From Blasia pusilla (taxonomy: Eukaryota > Marchantiophyta > Marchantiopsida > Blasiales): a stretch of DNA of 64,000 nucleotides. This document shows positions 1 through 10,460 of the stretch, piece by piece. The translations under genes were made by a program, and so were the position numbers. The stretch spans positions 29,822,001 to 29,886,000 of the forward strand of contig CM114274.1 of NCBI GenBank assembly GCA_050084515.1. Direction: 5' to 3'. The notes under the pieces are model-generated. The model made no database searches, was not told the DNA's origin, and saw nothing but the letters and a program-made list of their open reading frames with translations. Each line of letters opens with the position of its first letter. Position 1 is the stretch's first letter.

Positions 1-99
1 TTGGGTTAAAGAGAGGAAACTTTTTGTGTGAATTTTTTTGCATTTTTTTCCTCAGTTATTAAGCAGTCCCACAGTTTTTTTTCCCTCTTCCATATTTTG

Positions 100-126
100 G
101 CAACCCATCTGAGTCCGACCGGTTGC
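100..126. repeat. 27-bp palindromic repeat, isolated copy
   Basis: A single degenerate copy of the palindrome family that fills the first 11.3 kb. The left arm reads GCAACCCATC and the right arm GACCGGTTGC around seven central bases. It lies downstream of the 3' end of the minus-strand transposase-like gene. It is the leftmost copy in the window. Confidence 0.7.
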
Positions 127-304
127 AAATTGCACAAAATTTAGAAAACTGAAAAATCAGTGGAATCATAAGTGTGGAACCAATCACTTTTTCCATCCAA
201 GGTCTGGAAACAATCTATCATTTTCCCTGGGATGAATAGAGTTCAAGCTCAAATTGAAGGTTCTAGAAAAATGAAAGTACAATCTAAAACCTCATTTTTC
301 ATCC

Positions 305-3300
305 TCAAAGTGGTTTGTTTAAAATACTCCGCACTTCTTTGAGGGACAGTATTGGTTGGTGGATTCCTACTCCTACCTCCGACTCTCTTAAAACTACCAG
401 CAACACATAGTACATGTGCTTACAAGGGAAATACCTTTTGCCACTTGTCTCTTTGACAAAGTCATCACATGAACATGTGGGAAAGCAACAGATGTGCACC
501 ACATACACCCCGTGACATTTGAATTATAGTGTTGTTCTGACCCAATACATCCTTCCTATTCCATTGCCACTCAGGACATCTTTCGTGGCGATGATCTCCA
601 TTTTTGCCTCCCGAGCTGATGCAATTCGCTTTGCTCTCTTCACCGTTGGCCTACACATTATGTTTCTCTTCACCCCATTTCTAGACTCAAACAGAAAGAG
701 TGGATTGAGATCATCCACCTTCTCCGGTACATGTTGACATCAATCTTGGGTTGAATACAAAATGCAAAGGTCTCTGTAATGCGAACATGCTCCGAACTTC
801 CTCCGTCTATGAGTCTAAAACCGACACTTGTAAGATTGTCCACTTCGTCTTGAGTGCACTTCGTACCTGCGGCGATGGGCCAAATCGTGGGGGTATTCCC
901 CGGAGCTCCAATGGCAGCTCTATATGACTTTCCAAGATTCATTTGGGCAGAAGAAGTACTTCAGTTGATCCCCGGTCCTCGTGAAACGATCAAAGGTTTT
1001 GATCGTTTCACGAGGACCAAAAACCAGGCAGTGGTCGTCCAATCCTTATACAGTTCTTATTTAGGAAAGTGCGGCATGCTCTCCTAATGCCATCAGATCC
1101 TGCCCTGCAAGTGGGTCCACGTCCTAGGTTGCTCCGAGATATATGCCACTGTTTTAGGTTGCAATCCACCTCCATTACCGGAATCCCATATTGTTGAACC
1201 ATCCCACCGACCGGATGTTGTGAACTTCCAGCAACGGAGGGCGTTTGAAATAAAACATTCAGTGATTTTGGAGAAGTTACTCCATCACCGATTTGGGAGC
1301 GGTCCCGGGTTCCCGAATACCTGGGCGGCGTAATTTCCTCATCCAAATCAATCACCGGATTTGTTCCTCGATGTTGCCTCTTCACCTGCCTGAAGTCAAG
1401 ATACTTATATGGTCTCCACGAGTCTCGCTCGAACTGCTCTACCACCATCTGTATGGGACGTCTTGAAACCCGCCCATGAATATCCCCACCAATGTGTACG
1501 TCTTGCTTGAGGGGAGTTCTTGCTACGCACCGATTGAAGGCTTCCACATAGAGTTTTTCATCACCAGATCTCACAGCCGCCCTGACGTAGAGCTTGTAGA
1601 TCGAAGGTCCCCTTCCTTTTGTTATGCCTTTTGTGAGGAAGATATGGGATGCTGCAGAGTGTAGCATTGCTCTTGCCTGGTCTTGTTGGCATGCCTCCAC
1701 AAGTGAAATTCGTTGGCATGCTTGTGACGACCTCCACGAGGAATGAACACTTTCTGCTCCACTGGTGTTGGGGCAGAGGGCATTTTCATGAATGTTCAAT
1801 CCCTGCAACGACGGCAATCTTAGAAGGGAACGAAAATAGCTAAGAAATCAAAGAAATAAGCTACCTATTGGAACCAGACGGGTTGCAAGGCCGAGGCATC
1901 CCATGAACCACTCTATGACCCGTCGGGTCCCAACGTGTTGCAACACCCAGGAAACACCTACTGCAACCCGTCCGATTCCAACGGGTTGCAAGAACCTTTG
2001 GCCACTCCCGGCTGGAAGATCCAAGTTCAAGTCATCCGAAACCCATCCGTGTCGAACTATTTGCAAACCTTGTATACATGCGACTTGCATACTTATATAC
2101 GGGTTGCACCAAAATTCTGGATGCAACACGTCGGTTTCCGAGTGGTTGCACACTCAGGAAACCCGTCGCATCCAACAAATTGCTTGGTTTCTTCGGTTTG
2201 AAATCCCTATAGTTCCCACGCTTCTCAACTTGAGCTGCAACTTTCAAACCAGCACATCTTTAAACTGCCAACGTCTTTTGCTTTTACTTCACAAAAAATA
2301 TAGTTTTGAGTCCCTTCTCCATATGGTCATAAACGTGAGCACCCATTGTCAACCATCCGTTCAACACTTTGTAGCAAATATCAGATCTTTTCCAACTGCC
2401 GTAAAGATCTTCCCCTTCCCTCATTCGATCTATAAGATCAAAGCCACTCGACGGACCTGTGGTTGATATTTTAAAGACATAGGCCCTGGATCCCTCGCCT
2501 CCCTTGCCCATGAACTGCCATCTCTGAATGAATGGAAATTTGGAGTTGGCCTTGATTCTGGCGATGGCATCCATTTTGGCCGTCTTTCCATCCAGTACAC
2601 GTATTTGACGCAGCAAATTTCGGAAGCATTCAGGATCAGCGAGAAATGCGATATTTTCCCATAATTATTTCTCCTTAGCAGCCGTGATCTCGCCCTATCT
2701 AGGGATTCCAAGCAATTGTTCATAAATTTTTGATGCTGTTATGAGCTTCATCACTCCGGGCTTTGAACCTGGAGAGTTTCTGTAGACCTCGACAACTTTC
2801 TTTGCCACATCCTCCTTGATGGGTCTCTGAATTGCATCGGTCACAGAATGAGTGTGGGAGCCAACATGAACTGGCAACCTTCTGTACTTTGACGTGGAGC
2901 CCAAGTCGTGGACAATGAAAAATATGTATGCAGACACGCTCCAATGCAGAAGGGGGATGCCTGACAATGAGGACATCGATGGCCTCCCGGCGGTATGGTG
3001 GCACCGACCTCGTATGGAGTTTCTGTATTCTTGGGGGGGAATTGTGACGTATTGACTCGCCCGTTGCGCTCTAGATATGGGCATGCTGGACTTCTACACT
3101 CCAAGGCTCCAACGCATTGGCGGCGAGAGACAATCCAAGAACCATTTGGAATTGAAGCACTAGTCCGTTGAAGCCTACACCATCGATGACAATCAGACTT
3201 TCTGTCCATACCCTTCAAGCTTCCTCCATCTTTCTTTTGAGCAGGAGCAGCAAGTGGAGGCAACTCAAAAATATAATTACCATCGTACGTGGGCGGCGGC

Positions 3301-3863
3301 TTGTCGACAAGAATATGCTTGAATATTTTCAAGGCCAGAGACGATAGCAAACTATTGCCTGATACTTGCAAGAGGAACGAGTAGGCGGATAGAGGGCCCG
3401 GTTGGTGTCCGACAGATCCACTGAGGTTGATAACATCTGGAATGTCTTCAGGCAGTACAACATTGTTACGAGCGTGTGAAGTTGGAGTCAAAGCCGGATC
3501 TACTGAGCTTGGAGTTGCAAACATAGAGCTCGGTGCACTAGGAAATTCTCGACCGTGTACTTGGGAAACAGAAGAATTCAGGGGCAAGCCGTAAACTCTG
3601 TATTGACCATTTGCTAGAGGTAGGAGATTCCATACTTTACGGTCTGCAATCAGTGGCTGGACTGTCTCACCTATTATGTCCTCCGTATCGTCCACCCTAA
3701 CATCCTTGGATACAAAGATGGTTCCAATTTGGAGAAGAAATCGAACTGAGAGAAAATTTTCATCCACTGCTATGAAAGACTCACGAGCTTGCGGTCGAAC
3801 GATTTCTGATTGAGGAAGGGCCGCTAGATAACTACCACAAGTGAGCTTCACGTAATTATCCAT
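305..3863 (-). pseudogene. Transposase-like gene with GCM-like zinc domain and SWIM finger (MULE-like), broken
   Basis: Minus-strand reading segments run 3863-2841, 3084-2695, 2723-2284, 1817-1008, 942-524 and 508-305. The first carries an acidic and proline-rich N-terminus starting at an ATG (MDNYVKL), then Cys/His spacings DCHRWC, ECRSPACPYLER and HRCPHCQ. After a frameshift near 2950 the next segment gives RRLPVHVGSHTHS, which resembles the C-terminal half of GCM/WRKY-like DNA-binding domains fused to Mutator-like transposases. The segment near 2300 reads WLTMGAHVYDHMEKGLKTIF, like the start of an RNase H-like transposase core. The last segment has CSCDDF, then PCKHMYYVL, a SWIM CxC...CxH finger. 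A possible intron with splice-like ends separates 2290 and 1803 and contains palindromes. Frame changes show it is broken and much of the catalytic core is not visible. No terminal inverted repeats were found. Family assignment is inference from domain order. Confidence 0.5.
1915..2183. repeat. Palindromic repeats inside a possible intron
   Basis: At least four copies of the 27-bp palindrome (about 1915-1941, 1963-1989, 2123-2149, 2157-2183) lie between two coding segments of the minus-strand transposase-like gene. The best, at 1963, has GCAACCCGTC and the near-complementary AACGGGTTGC. The others have drifted. No protein reading fits this stretch. Confidence 0.6.
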
Positions 3864-4026
3864 TTCCAGAAGATTCCACTGGGAGGAGACAGAGAATTGG
3901 TATGAGAATGAGAATGAGAATGTTTAATTTATAGTGAATAGGGACTCCGATTCTCCTTATAGAATTTGACTGACAAGATGAAGTTTGGTAGTTGAAAATG
4001 TCTGACACAATGGATTCAATTCTGTT
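3864..4026. other. Upstream flank of the minus-strand transposase-like gene
   Basis: Holds a short GAGAAT microsatellite at about 3902-3930 just upstream of the ATG of the minus-strand gene, then AT-rich DNA. No TATA box or inverted terminus could be assigned. Confidence 0.4.
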
Positions 4027-5021
4027 GCAACCTTTCGGAGTTAGGTGGGTTGCAAAATTTGGGAATTAGAGACGTTGGTTGCGAAGCATGCACTTCTTTT
4101 TATTGAAACCCGTCCGTTGGGTTGGTTCTCCCTTCTTGCCGACCAAAGGTTTTTTGAGTCGATTTTGCTAGCATCAAACACAAGATATCGCTTGCATATG
4201 CTAAGACAACCAATCGTTGGGGACTTTTGTGAGATTGTCCAAGTTAGGGTAGATCTTGTGACCCGTCGGATTGCAATGGGTTGCCTCAGAACTATGCGTT
4301 GTCGCATTGTTATGTGAGGGATAGAAAAGTGTGCAACCTGCCGATAACCCACCGGTTGCCCTGGTACCTCGCCTATTAACCCAAGATAAGCGAAGCGTGC
4401 AACCCGTCGGCTTCGGACGGGTTGCACGCTTCTGCCTCACCTTGTAACGCTAACATGAAGGAAGCGTGCAACTCGTCGATCTCCACCGAGTTGCGCAGAT
4501 GCCGCGCCTTCTTGCCCGAAGACGGCGGAGGCGCGCAACCCGTCGGCCTCAGATGGGTTGCGCAATTGCCTCACCTTGTTACACTAACATTAAGGAAGCG
4601 TGCAACCCGTCTGTTTCGATGAGTTGCACGGGCTGCACCTTCTTGCCCAAAGACGGCGGAGGCGCGCAACCCGTCGACCTCAGACGGGTTGCGCACGTGC
4701 CTGCATTGTAACGCTTACATGAAGGAAGCGTGCAACCTGTCGGCCTCCGATGAGTTGTGCGGGAAGCCCGCCTTGTTATCCCAAGACGAGGGAAGCGTGC
4801 AACCCACCAGAATCCGACGGGTTGCCCGAGTACCTCGCGTTCTTGTCCAAAGACGGCATAGGCGCGCAACCTGTCGATCTCCGACGGGTTGCGCGGGTAC
4901 CTCGTGTTCTTGTCCGAAGAAGACGGAGGCACGCAACCTGTCGGTCTCCAACAGGTTGCCATGAGGATGGATGCCTTGAACCCTCAGGAAGCGTGCAACC
5001 TGTTGAAGCCGTCGGGTTGGC
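4027..5021. repeat. ~67-bp tandem array carrying a 27-bp palindrome, about 12 units
   Basis: Palindromes begin at 4258, 4333, 4399, 4468, 4535, 4602, 4666, 4732, 4799, 4866, 4933 and 4995, plus an outlier at 4027. Spacings in the core are 62-69 bp, mostly 67. Arms are close to GCAACCCGTC and GACGGGTTGC with a variable centre. DNA between palindromes also repeats, with blocks such as AAGACGGCGGAGGCGC and GAAGGAAGCGTGC alternating, so the higher-order unit may be two palindromes long. It is GC-rich compared with the retroelement part of the window. Open frames through the array arise from periodicity and are not taken as genes. Confidence 0.85.
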
Positions 5022-5218
5022 TTTTTTCACTTCCAGACTTCTATAACGGCCGACACGTCGCCGTCGGAAGGACGATGCGACCCAACAGTCAGCCCAACAG
5101 CTTGAAAAGTATTAACAGGGGAAGGTTCGCTCATTTCGGTTTTTCGTTTGGCGATCTCAATCGCTCTTCCGCGCAGCAGATGACTAGATACCAAGGGGCG
5201 CTTTACACGGCGACTCAT

Positions 5219-5480
5219 CGCAAGACGATTCGAGCAAACGATCGCGAGACGATTCGAGCAAACGATGTCGAGACTCATCGCAAGACAATTCGAGCAAACG
5301 ATCGTGAGACGATTCGAGCAAACGATGGCGAGACGATTCGAGCAAACGATCACAAGACGATTCAAGCTACTCATCAAGGTGACTCATCGCGACATCAGCA
5401 AGCCGACTCATCAAGGCGACTCATTGCGACATCAGCAAGGCGACTCATCAAGGCGATTCCTCAAGCCGATTCATCATGCA
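5219..5480. repeat. 24-bp minisatellite, about five units, with trailing 'actcatcaagg' repeats
   Basis: The unit AGACGATTCGAGCAAACGAT plus four variable bases recurs at 5219, 5243, (36-bp variant) 5267, 5303 and 5327, then decays. From about 5369 a different unit based on GACTCATCAAGGCG and GACATCAGCAAG repeats to 5480. Because the unit is a multiple of three it keeps an open frame that would read RETIRAND repeats. No other sign of coding is seen. It lies just before the ATG at 5524. Confidence 0.8.
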
Positions 5481-6250
5481 CAAAGAGCAATTTCCTTGTC
5501 CATAGGAGGCATTTTCGGGAACAATGACGAGGAAAACATCTCAAGCAAAAAAGGCTGGGAGCTTCACTCCCAAGTCCATGAGGACTCCTGTGTCACCATC
5601 TCTAGGGCCTCGTTTGGCCAATGAGATAAGGCAGCAAGAAATCGAGGAGCGGGAAAGGGAAGCGGAGATGCATAAAGCAGGAGCTTCTTGCAAAACGTGT
5701 AAATGAGGAGCTCGGAAAATAGAACGCAGAGGCTGAGGCATCGCAGGCATTGAAGAAAAGGATCGCCGACGAAAAGTGTGAAAAGAAGCGTTTGGACGCA
5801 TCGGTGAGGAGAGCAGAATTGGCAAAAGCTCGGAGGGAAAAAGCAATTGCCATTGAAGAAAGCCTTGCCTGTCCAAACGAAAGTGTTGAGATGCAGGAAA
5901 TGTCCCCGATGAAGTCCGGAGACACAATCAATATAGCGGAAACGGCCGAAGTTCAAGTGACGGATGATGAGGTCATGAGGACCGCCAGCGTGGAGATGGT
6001 GGACATCGCTGAAGAAGCAGGAGAGCGGTCATCCTCGTCCCTAAGCCCGGCGGAAGAAATCGACCTCTATCGGATCGACGAGTTTCCAGTGGACTTGCCA
6101 GCTGCTGTCCCAGAGCAGTTGGCTGGCAAAGACACCGACCCAATCTTCGAGCGGTTAAGAGAGGATCTTTGTTCTTTGAATTATGTGAAGGCCCATGTTG
6201 GAATTCATTGGCAATTCAGTGTAGCTTATTGACCTTGTCCCCGATGTGAC

Positions 6251-6725
6251 AGGTTGTAAAGCACATGGCACTGATGGAGGGCCACAACGCCTCGAGAATT
6301 CCACTTTGCCGATTGCAAACTATGGAGTACGTCCGTGAAATTCAGTCTAACGAGGATATTGCGAAGCTGAAACAATCGGCATCGACAACATCCTACGTCG
6401 ACAACTTCCCTCTCTCCTATGTTCAGCCTTACGATGACCATGGAACCCAAGCGCTGGTTACGGAGGAGGACTTGGAAGCGCTGGACACATTCTGGAGGAT
6501 GAGAGATCAGGAATTCAGAAGGGCGATAGAGGGGACGGAATTCAGCTGGATGCGGAACCTGTATTTCTTCATGTGGGATGGAAACCATAGGTTCATGGCG
6601 CGGACCCACTTTGCAGAGGAGCGCCCAAACTCATTGGAGGCACATTTTTGCGTGAAGGCAGTGGTGCTACATCCATACCCTCATCACATGGCGATGGTGG
6701 AGATGGCCATGCATGCCATGAACAC
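6251..6725 (+). other. ParB/sulfiredoxin-like exon of the methyltransferase pseudogene
   Basis: Follows a splice-like acceptor GTGACAG ending at 6250 and ends at donor GTAAG at 6726. It is open throughout. The protein starts VVKHMALMEGHNASRIPL, has an acidic middle (VTEEDLEALDTFW) and ends with WDGNHRFMA, then VKAVVLHPYPHH and MVEMAMHAMN. A charged DGxHR box followed by a hydrophobic strand and a helix is the core of ParB-like nucleotidase/nuclease folds. This is the best preserved exon of the gene. No helix-turn-helix DNA-binding domain of bacterial ParB is visible after it. Confidence 0.55.
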
Positions 6726-6744
6726 GTAAGTTTCTTCTTGCTGA

Positions 6745-7091
6745 AAAACTTTCGGACTCCGACAAGTTGTTTGAGTCGCCATTGTTTTTGGAATGTTTTT
6801 GGCTGAAAGCAATTCATCGGACTCCGACGAGTTGCTCGATTGATCACTGGTTTAGGATGTTTTTGGCCGAAAGCAACTCGTCGGAGTCCGACGAGTTGTT
6901 TGACTGACCACATGTTAAGGATGTTTTTGGCCAAAAGCAACTCGTCGGAGTCCGACGAGTTATTCGACTGACCACAGGTTAAGGATGTTTTTGGCCAAAA
7001 GCAACTCGTCGGAGTCCGACGAGTTGCTCGACTCACCGATGTTTTTGGATGTTTCTGGCTGAAAGCAACTCGTCGGAGTCCGACAGGTTGC
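6745..7091. repeat. Exact 64-bp palindrome array, six units, in an intron
   Basis: Palindromes begin at 6745, 6809, 6873, 6937, 7001 and 7065, every 64 bp without exception. The consensus arms are GCAACTCGTC and GACGAGTTGC. Both arms carry T/A at position 6 where other copies in the window carry C/G, so the change is compensatory. The spacer reads close to GGATGTTTTTGGCCAAAA. The array starts 20 bp after the splice donor at 6726. Confidence 0.9.
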
Positions 7092-7149
7092 ATTCGGAAG
7101 TAAGGGAGCTATATTTTTGGCGTCAAATTGCAGCTTTAATTGAAATTGC

Positions 7150-7369
7150 GCAACCTATCGGACTCCGACGGGTTGATATGTTCAGTTTTCTCGCGAAAAC
7201 CACTCTCTGAATACGGATTATCTGACAACCCGTCGGACTCCGACGGGTTGAAACCAGGCAATCACAAATCTGAATACAATCTGTCGGACTCCGATGGATT
7301 GCAAAATTTAGCTCGTTGCTTCCATTCCGACCATGAGCTGTGACGACCTGTCGGAGTCCGACGGGTTGC
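7150..7369. repeat. Four further palindromes in the same intron
   Basis: Copies at 7150-7176, 7225-7251, 7276-7302 and 7343-7369 with irregular spacing (75, 51, 67 bp). Here the arms return to CAACCCGTC / GACGGGTTG form. The 7225 copy has perfect arms around GGACTCC. They end about 50 bp before the likely acceptor at 7420. Confidence 0.8.
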
Positions 7370-8988
7370 AGGAATCCATGTTCCTTGCAAAATTTCTAAT
7401 ATTGAGTTTGGATGTGCAAGATTGTATCGGAGGGGAATGTCACCCACCATTGGATCCAGAATTGCGATTGGGTGAAGAAAGTGCTAACGACGCACCCGGC
7501 AGAGTACAAGGGGTTCTTGGGCGACGCCCTAGTAAATGAGATGCTGGCAAATGATGCTCAAATAAGAAAAAGACTTGGGCAAATAAGTTTATTTCCCAAG
7601 ATGTAGCCGTGACAATCCTTTGTTGGTCGAAGATAAAGACCACCAAGAAGAGCGCTGCATTGGAACTAGAGCGGAGGGAGAAAGTTTCTGTGTCTGAGCG
7701 TGCAAAGTTCATCCATGCTGCAGCATCTGTAGCTACGAAGTACACAACAAGTAAGATACATCGCTACATCGCCATTCTCAACCCCGAACTTGGCCCCGAT
7801 TTCTAGAAGGAGCTGAAGGCGATCATCAAGTGCTAGCGGAAGGGATGAAGATCCGTAGGGTCGGATTGGGGAGAAAGTGTCTCTCGATCGCGTGCATCTA
7901 TTTTCCTTGTCTGGAATTAGCAAATTTAGGAGAATCTGACTGATGAAAATCAATCTCGAGGGCACAGAGGCCCAAAAGAGGGCGGCACACCATCTTCCGG
8001 GTGTCTCTGATCCAGTGATCTCCCACTAGCTCCGTGAATGGTCATTCTGGGACGCGTTGCGGCTTCTCGGGAAGTCCATGCTCGTGGGTCCTCAAGCGGA
8101 GCTGAAAAGAAAAGAGCCAGTTCCTGAGGAAGCAAACCTAGAGAGTGCTGAAGATTTTGAACTTTGGCTTAATGAAATGTGGGACAAGCCCATAAAAAAC
8201 CCAAGTTTCAAGATAGTGTTCAAGGATCGCATCCTCCCTCAGGCAAACCTTGACGAAGAAATAGAGGCAAAAAAAAGGGATTTCGCAAAGAAGAAGCGAG
8301 ATCTTCAGGAGCAGGCGGCCGATGCATCTCGACTAAGAGCTGCCCAACGCATGGTGTTCAGGTACCTCGTCCATTGTAAGAATGCAGGTACATGGCAAAA
8401 AATACCGACAGCATGCAAATTGTTGACTTCTCCGCCTAATGGAGAGATATTTTCCATGTACGACATGGAGATGGCTCAAAGCATGTCCGATTGGGAGGTG
8501 GAGAATTGCCCGATTTGGCTGGACTTCAACGACCCTCGAGATAGTGGAGTTGGTGTCTAAGGTCATCACCGCCAAGGACAAATCTACAACGGGTCCCAAA
8601 GCCAACGCGAGGGGATCGAAGAATTCCGACGCTGGGACGGAAGCTTCAACAAAACGGCCACGCTCCTTGGACGGTCCATGGGGAGGTCAAAGAGGTGGCG
8701 GTGGATCTCCTTGTTGCTGATTTGCCCTTGGGGTTGCGCTTGTGGAACAAGAATCCCTCCAACGGAGTCCCAGACTGGAATGTCCTCTTTCTTATGACCA
8801 CATCGCGCTCGTGTTTTCCTTTCCAGACGCTTATCTCAGTGACAAGGGCTATTTCTTAGTTTTGACTAGAGGGAGTGAGGACGAGCTCTTCAACCTCCAG
8901 TGCGTCAAGAGGTCCCCAGTGGAGGACGGCGCAATCGTGGGTCATCAAGAACGAGTACCCACTCCGATCCGCGACGAGTCAAATTTGG

Positions 8989-9470
8989 GTAAGGGCTCTA
9001 AATTTGTATCCAAATTATCTTTCTCCAACGGGTTGCATCTCTGCATGCAACCCGTCGGATTGTTTGAGCTAGGTCTGTTTGCAATCCGTCTGAAAGCGAC
9101 GGATTGCAAATTTACCGCAAGTCTCCATTGGGTGAATGCAACCCGTCGGAACCCGACGGGTTGCAAGTGCTAATGCTTTTGCAATTTTCTGGAATGATGC
9201 AACCCGTCTAAAAGGGACGGGTTGCTCTAAGCCAGTAACCTGTCGCCTTCCGACGGGTTGCTCATGGACCAAAAAATCACAACACACTTGTAAAACAACC
9301 CGTCGGACTCTGACAGGTTGCTCCAATGTTAGGATTATAAAGAAGTTCTATGGGGTTAAGCGAAGTTCTTTGGGGACGTGTTGCACATTATGTCACCATA
9401 CTGAGAGTAGACCAGTGGACAAGTAGCTCTTAGTTGTTGCTGACATTGTTTCCAACGTGCTTCTTTACAG
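8989..9470 (+). other. Phase-0 intron of the methyltransferase pseudogene
   Basis: The preceding reading frame ends in ATSQIW at 8988 and is followed by GTAAGG. The next frame starts at 9471 after TTCTTTACAG. Both ends fit plant splice consensus and the join keeps frame without loss of a codon. It separates the catalytic DPPY-like part from the motif I-like part. The interior is almost wholly palindromic repeats. Confidence 0.55.
9026..9321. repeat. Palindrome array inside the phase-0 intron
   Basis: Copies at 9081, 9139, 9199, 9235 and 9295, plus a wider inverted pair at 9026-9057. Arms are nearly invariant while the seven central bases differ: TGAAAGC, GGAACCC, TAAAAGG, GCCTTCC, GGACTCT. 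The 9081 copy reads GCAATCCGTC and GACGGATTGC, again a paired change in both arms. Confidence 0.85.
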
Positions 9471-9980
9471 ATGGACCACTCCTATGTTTACTGCTTTGTT
9501 CGGCCCGAGCACAACTTCCAAGTGTTTAAGATCCTGGATCCTGTGGATCCATGCTCCGATGGGTACAGCTTAGATATTTTATACAATTCCCCCCCCCCCC
9601 CCTCCGGAATTTACATGCAAGACGGTACCCCATTACTTGGAGGAAGGGAAAAGTCGCCAGCCCTGATGCAAACGCTCATCGAGCTCTGCTCAAGGCCGGG
9701 TGACTTGGTGTTTGACTTAGTGGGACTTTCAAGGGCGAGTATCAGAGGCGCCTGGCAGAGTGGCAGGAACATTCTCTGCCTTGAGGGAAGGCATCAACTA
9801 TTTGACCTTTGCAAGGAGGCAAAGTCAGATTACGACATGCTAGTTGGGGCGTACAACTCTCCTCCGAAGCCGAAAGCTCCCGTTCCAGACCCACCATTGA
9901 TAGTGACACCATTGTCACTTCCCACGATTCCGAAAATTGGGAGGGCAAGGCCGACAGTAATCTCGGACGATGACGAGTGA
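9471..9980 (+). other. C-terminal methyltransferase exon (motif I-like region)
   Basis: Open for 169 codons from the acceptor. Order of marks: EHNFQVFKILDP, a proline run over a 14-base C homopolymer at about 9589-9602, SPALMQTLIELC, SRPGDLVFDLVGL, GRNILCLEGRHQLFDLC, then a proline-rich tail and acidic ISDDDE. In working beta-class enzymes the SAM-binding stretch is DPFxGxGxT; here it reads DLVGLSRAS, so SAM binding is probably lost. A frame change near 9980-10010 would restore a tail ending DDEAKDFIE at 10063. Confidence 0.55.
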
Positions 9981-10064
9981 GTTCAAAGAACTCAAGGACC
10001 CAGCTTGACTGCAGCGTTTGGAGTAGGGATTTATTTGATGACGAGGCAAAAGATTTCATAGAAT

Positions 10065-10455
10065 AGATCAAATGTACAGTTCTGAGCTTCTTTCGGATGT
10101 AATAAAGGACAAGATTTTTCGAACGATGATGGTGTTTGTAAAAGTTTGTTGAATATCTTTTTTGGTCTTGTCGAATGTGATCGTCTATGTACTCCGAGGA
10201 CTTCTACTTAGCAACCTGCCGGATTTCCATGGCTTGCAACTTTTCACTTTTTGACCACTACACCTTTTTAACCACTTCCAAGCAACCTATCGGATTCCGA
10301 CAGGTTGGCTGCGTGAGTGATCGGACTCTTCAGAACTCTTTAGAGGCATTCTGGCGGGCTTCTTCACTTTGGCACCTTCCCCTAGTATCATCAAACAAGG
10401 CGTAGGCTTCTTCTCTTCTCTAAGACATGTTGGATTCCTACTACCTGTGGGATTG
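10065..10455 (+). repeat. Segmental duplication, copy A (3' end of methyltransferase pseudogene)
   Basis: Starts at GATCAAATGTA just after the stop at 10063 and matches 10742-11145 closely: GGATGTAATAAAGGA, then GGTGTTTGTAAAAGTTTGTT, then two palindromes and GATTCCTAC. The AATAAA in it could be the poly(A) signal. The two copies are offset by about 680 bp. Confidence 0.8.
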
Positions 10456-10460
10456 CCATC

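Larger units (their letters stand above)
5524..10063 (+). pseudogene. Coiled coil + ParB-like + N4/N6 DNA methyltransferase gene, broken
   Basis: Exon-like segments on the plus strand run 5524-6232, 6251-6725, about 7421-7830, 7950-8560, 8530-8988 and 9471-10063. The first begins with ATG (MTRKTSQAKK) and is rich in E/K/R, a coiled coil. The second ends in NLYFFMWDGNHRFMA, matching the DGxHR box of ParB/sulfiredoxin folds. The fifth holds DLLVADLPLGL, a degenerate DPPY catalytic motif followed by GYFLVLTRGSEDE. The last has SPALMQTLI, CSRPGDLVFDLVGLS and GRNILCLE, the layout of motif X/I at the end of beta-class DNA methyltransferases. Introns with clear GT..AG ends (8989-9470, phase 0; donor at 6726) hold palindrome arrays. 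Frameshifts near 5675, 7575, 8535 and 8670 and stops at about 5716 and 7804 and near 8026 (consistent with CAG or TGG to TAG) break it. Motif I has lost its glycines. It may once have been a nuclear protein; function is unknown. Confidence 0.6.

Noticed and set aside
6593-7093. Long minus-strand frame across the 64-bp palindrome array
   Set aside because: It reads repeated peptides (QLVGLRRVAF type) that follow from the periodic repeats, and it runs opposite to the real exon.
4258-9321. CRISPR-like look of regularly spaced palindromic repeats
   Set aside because: The spacers are themselves repeats, not unique; the arrays lie in introns of a plant-type region; no cas genes are present. They are tandem satellites with a palindromic core.
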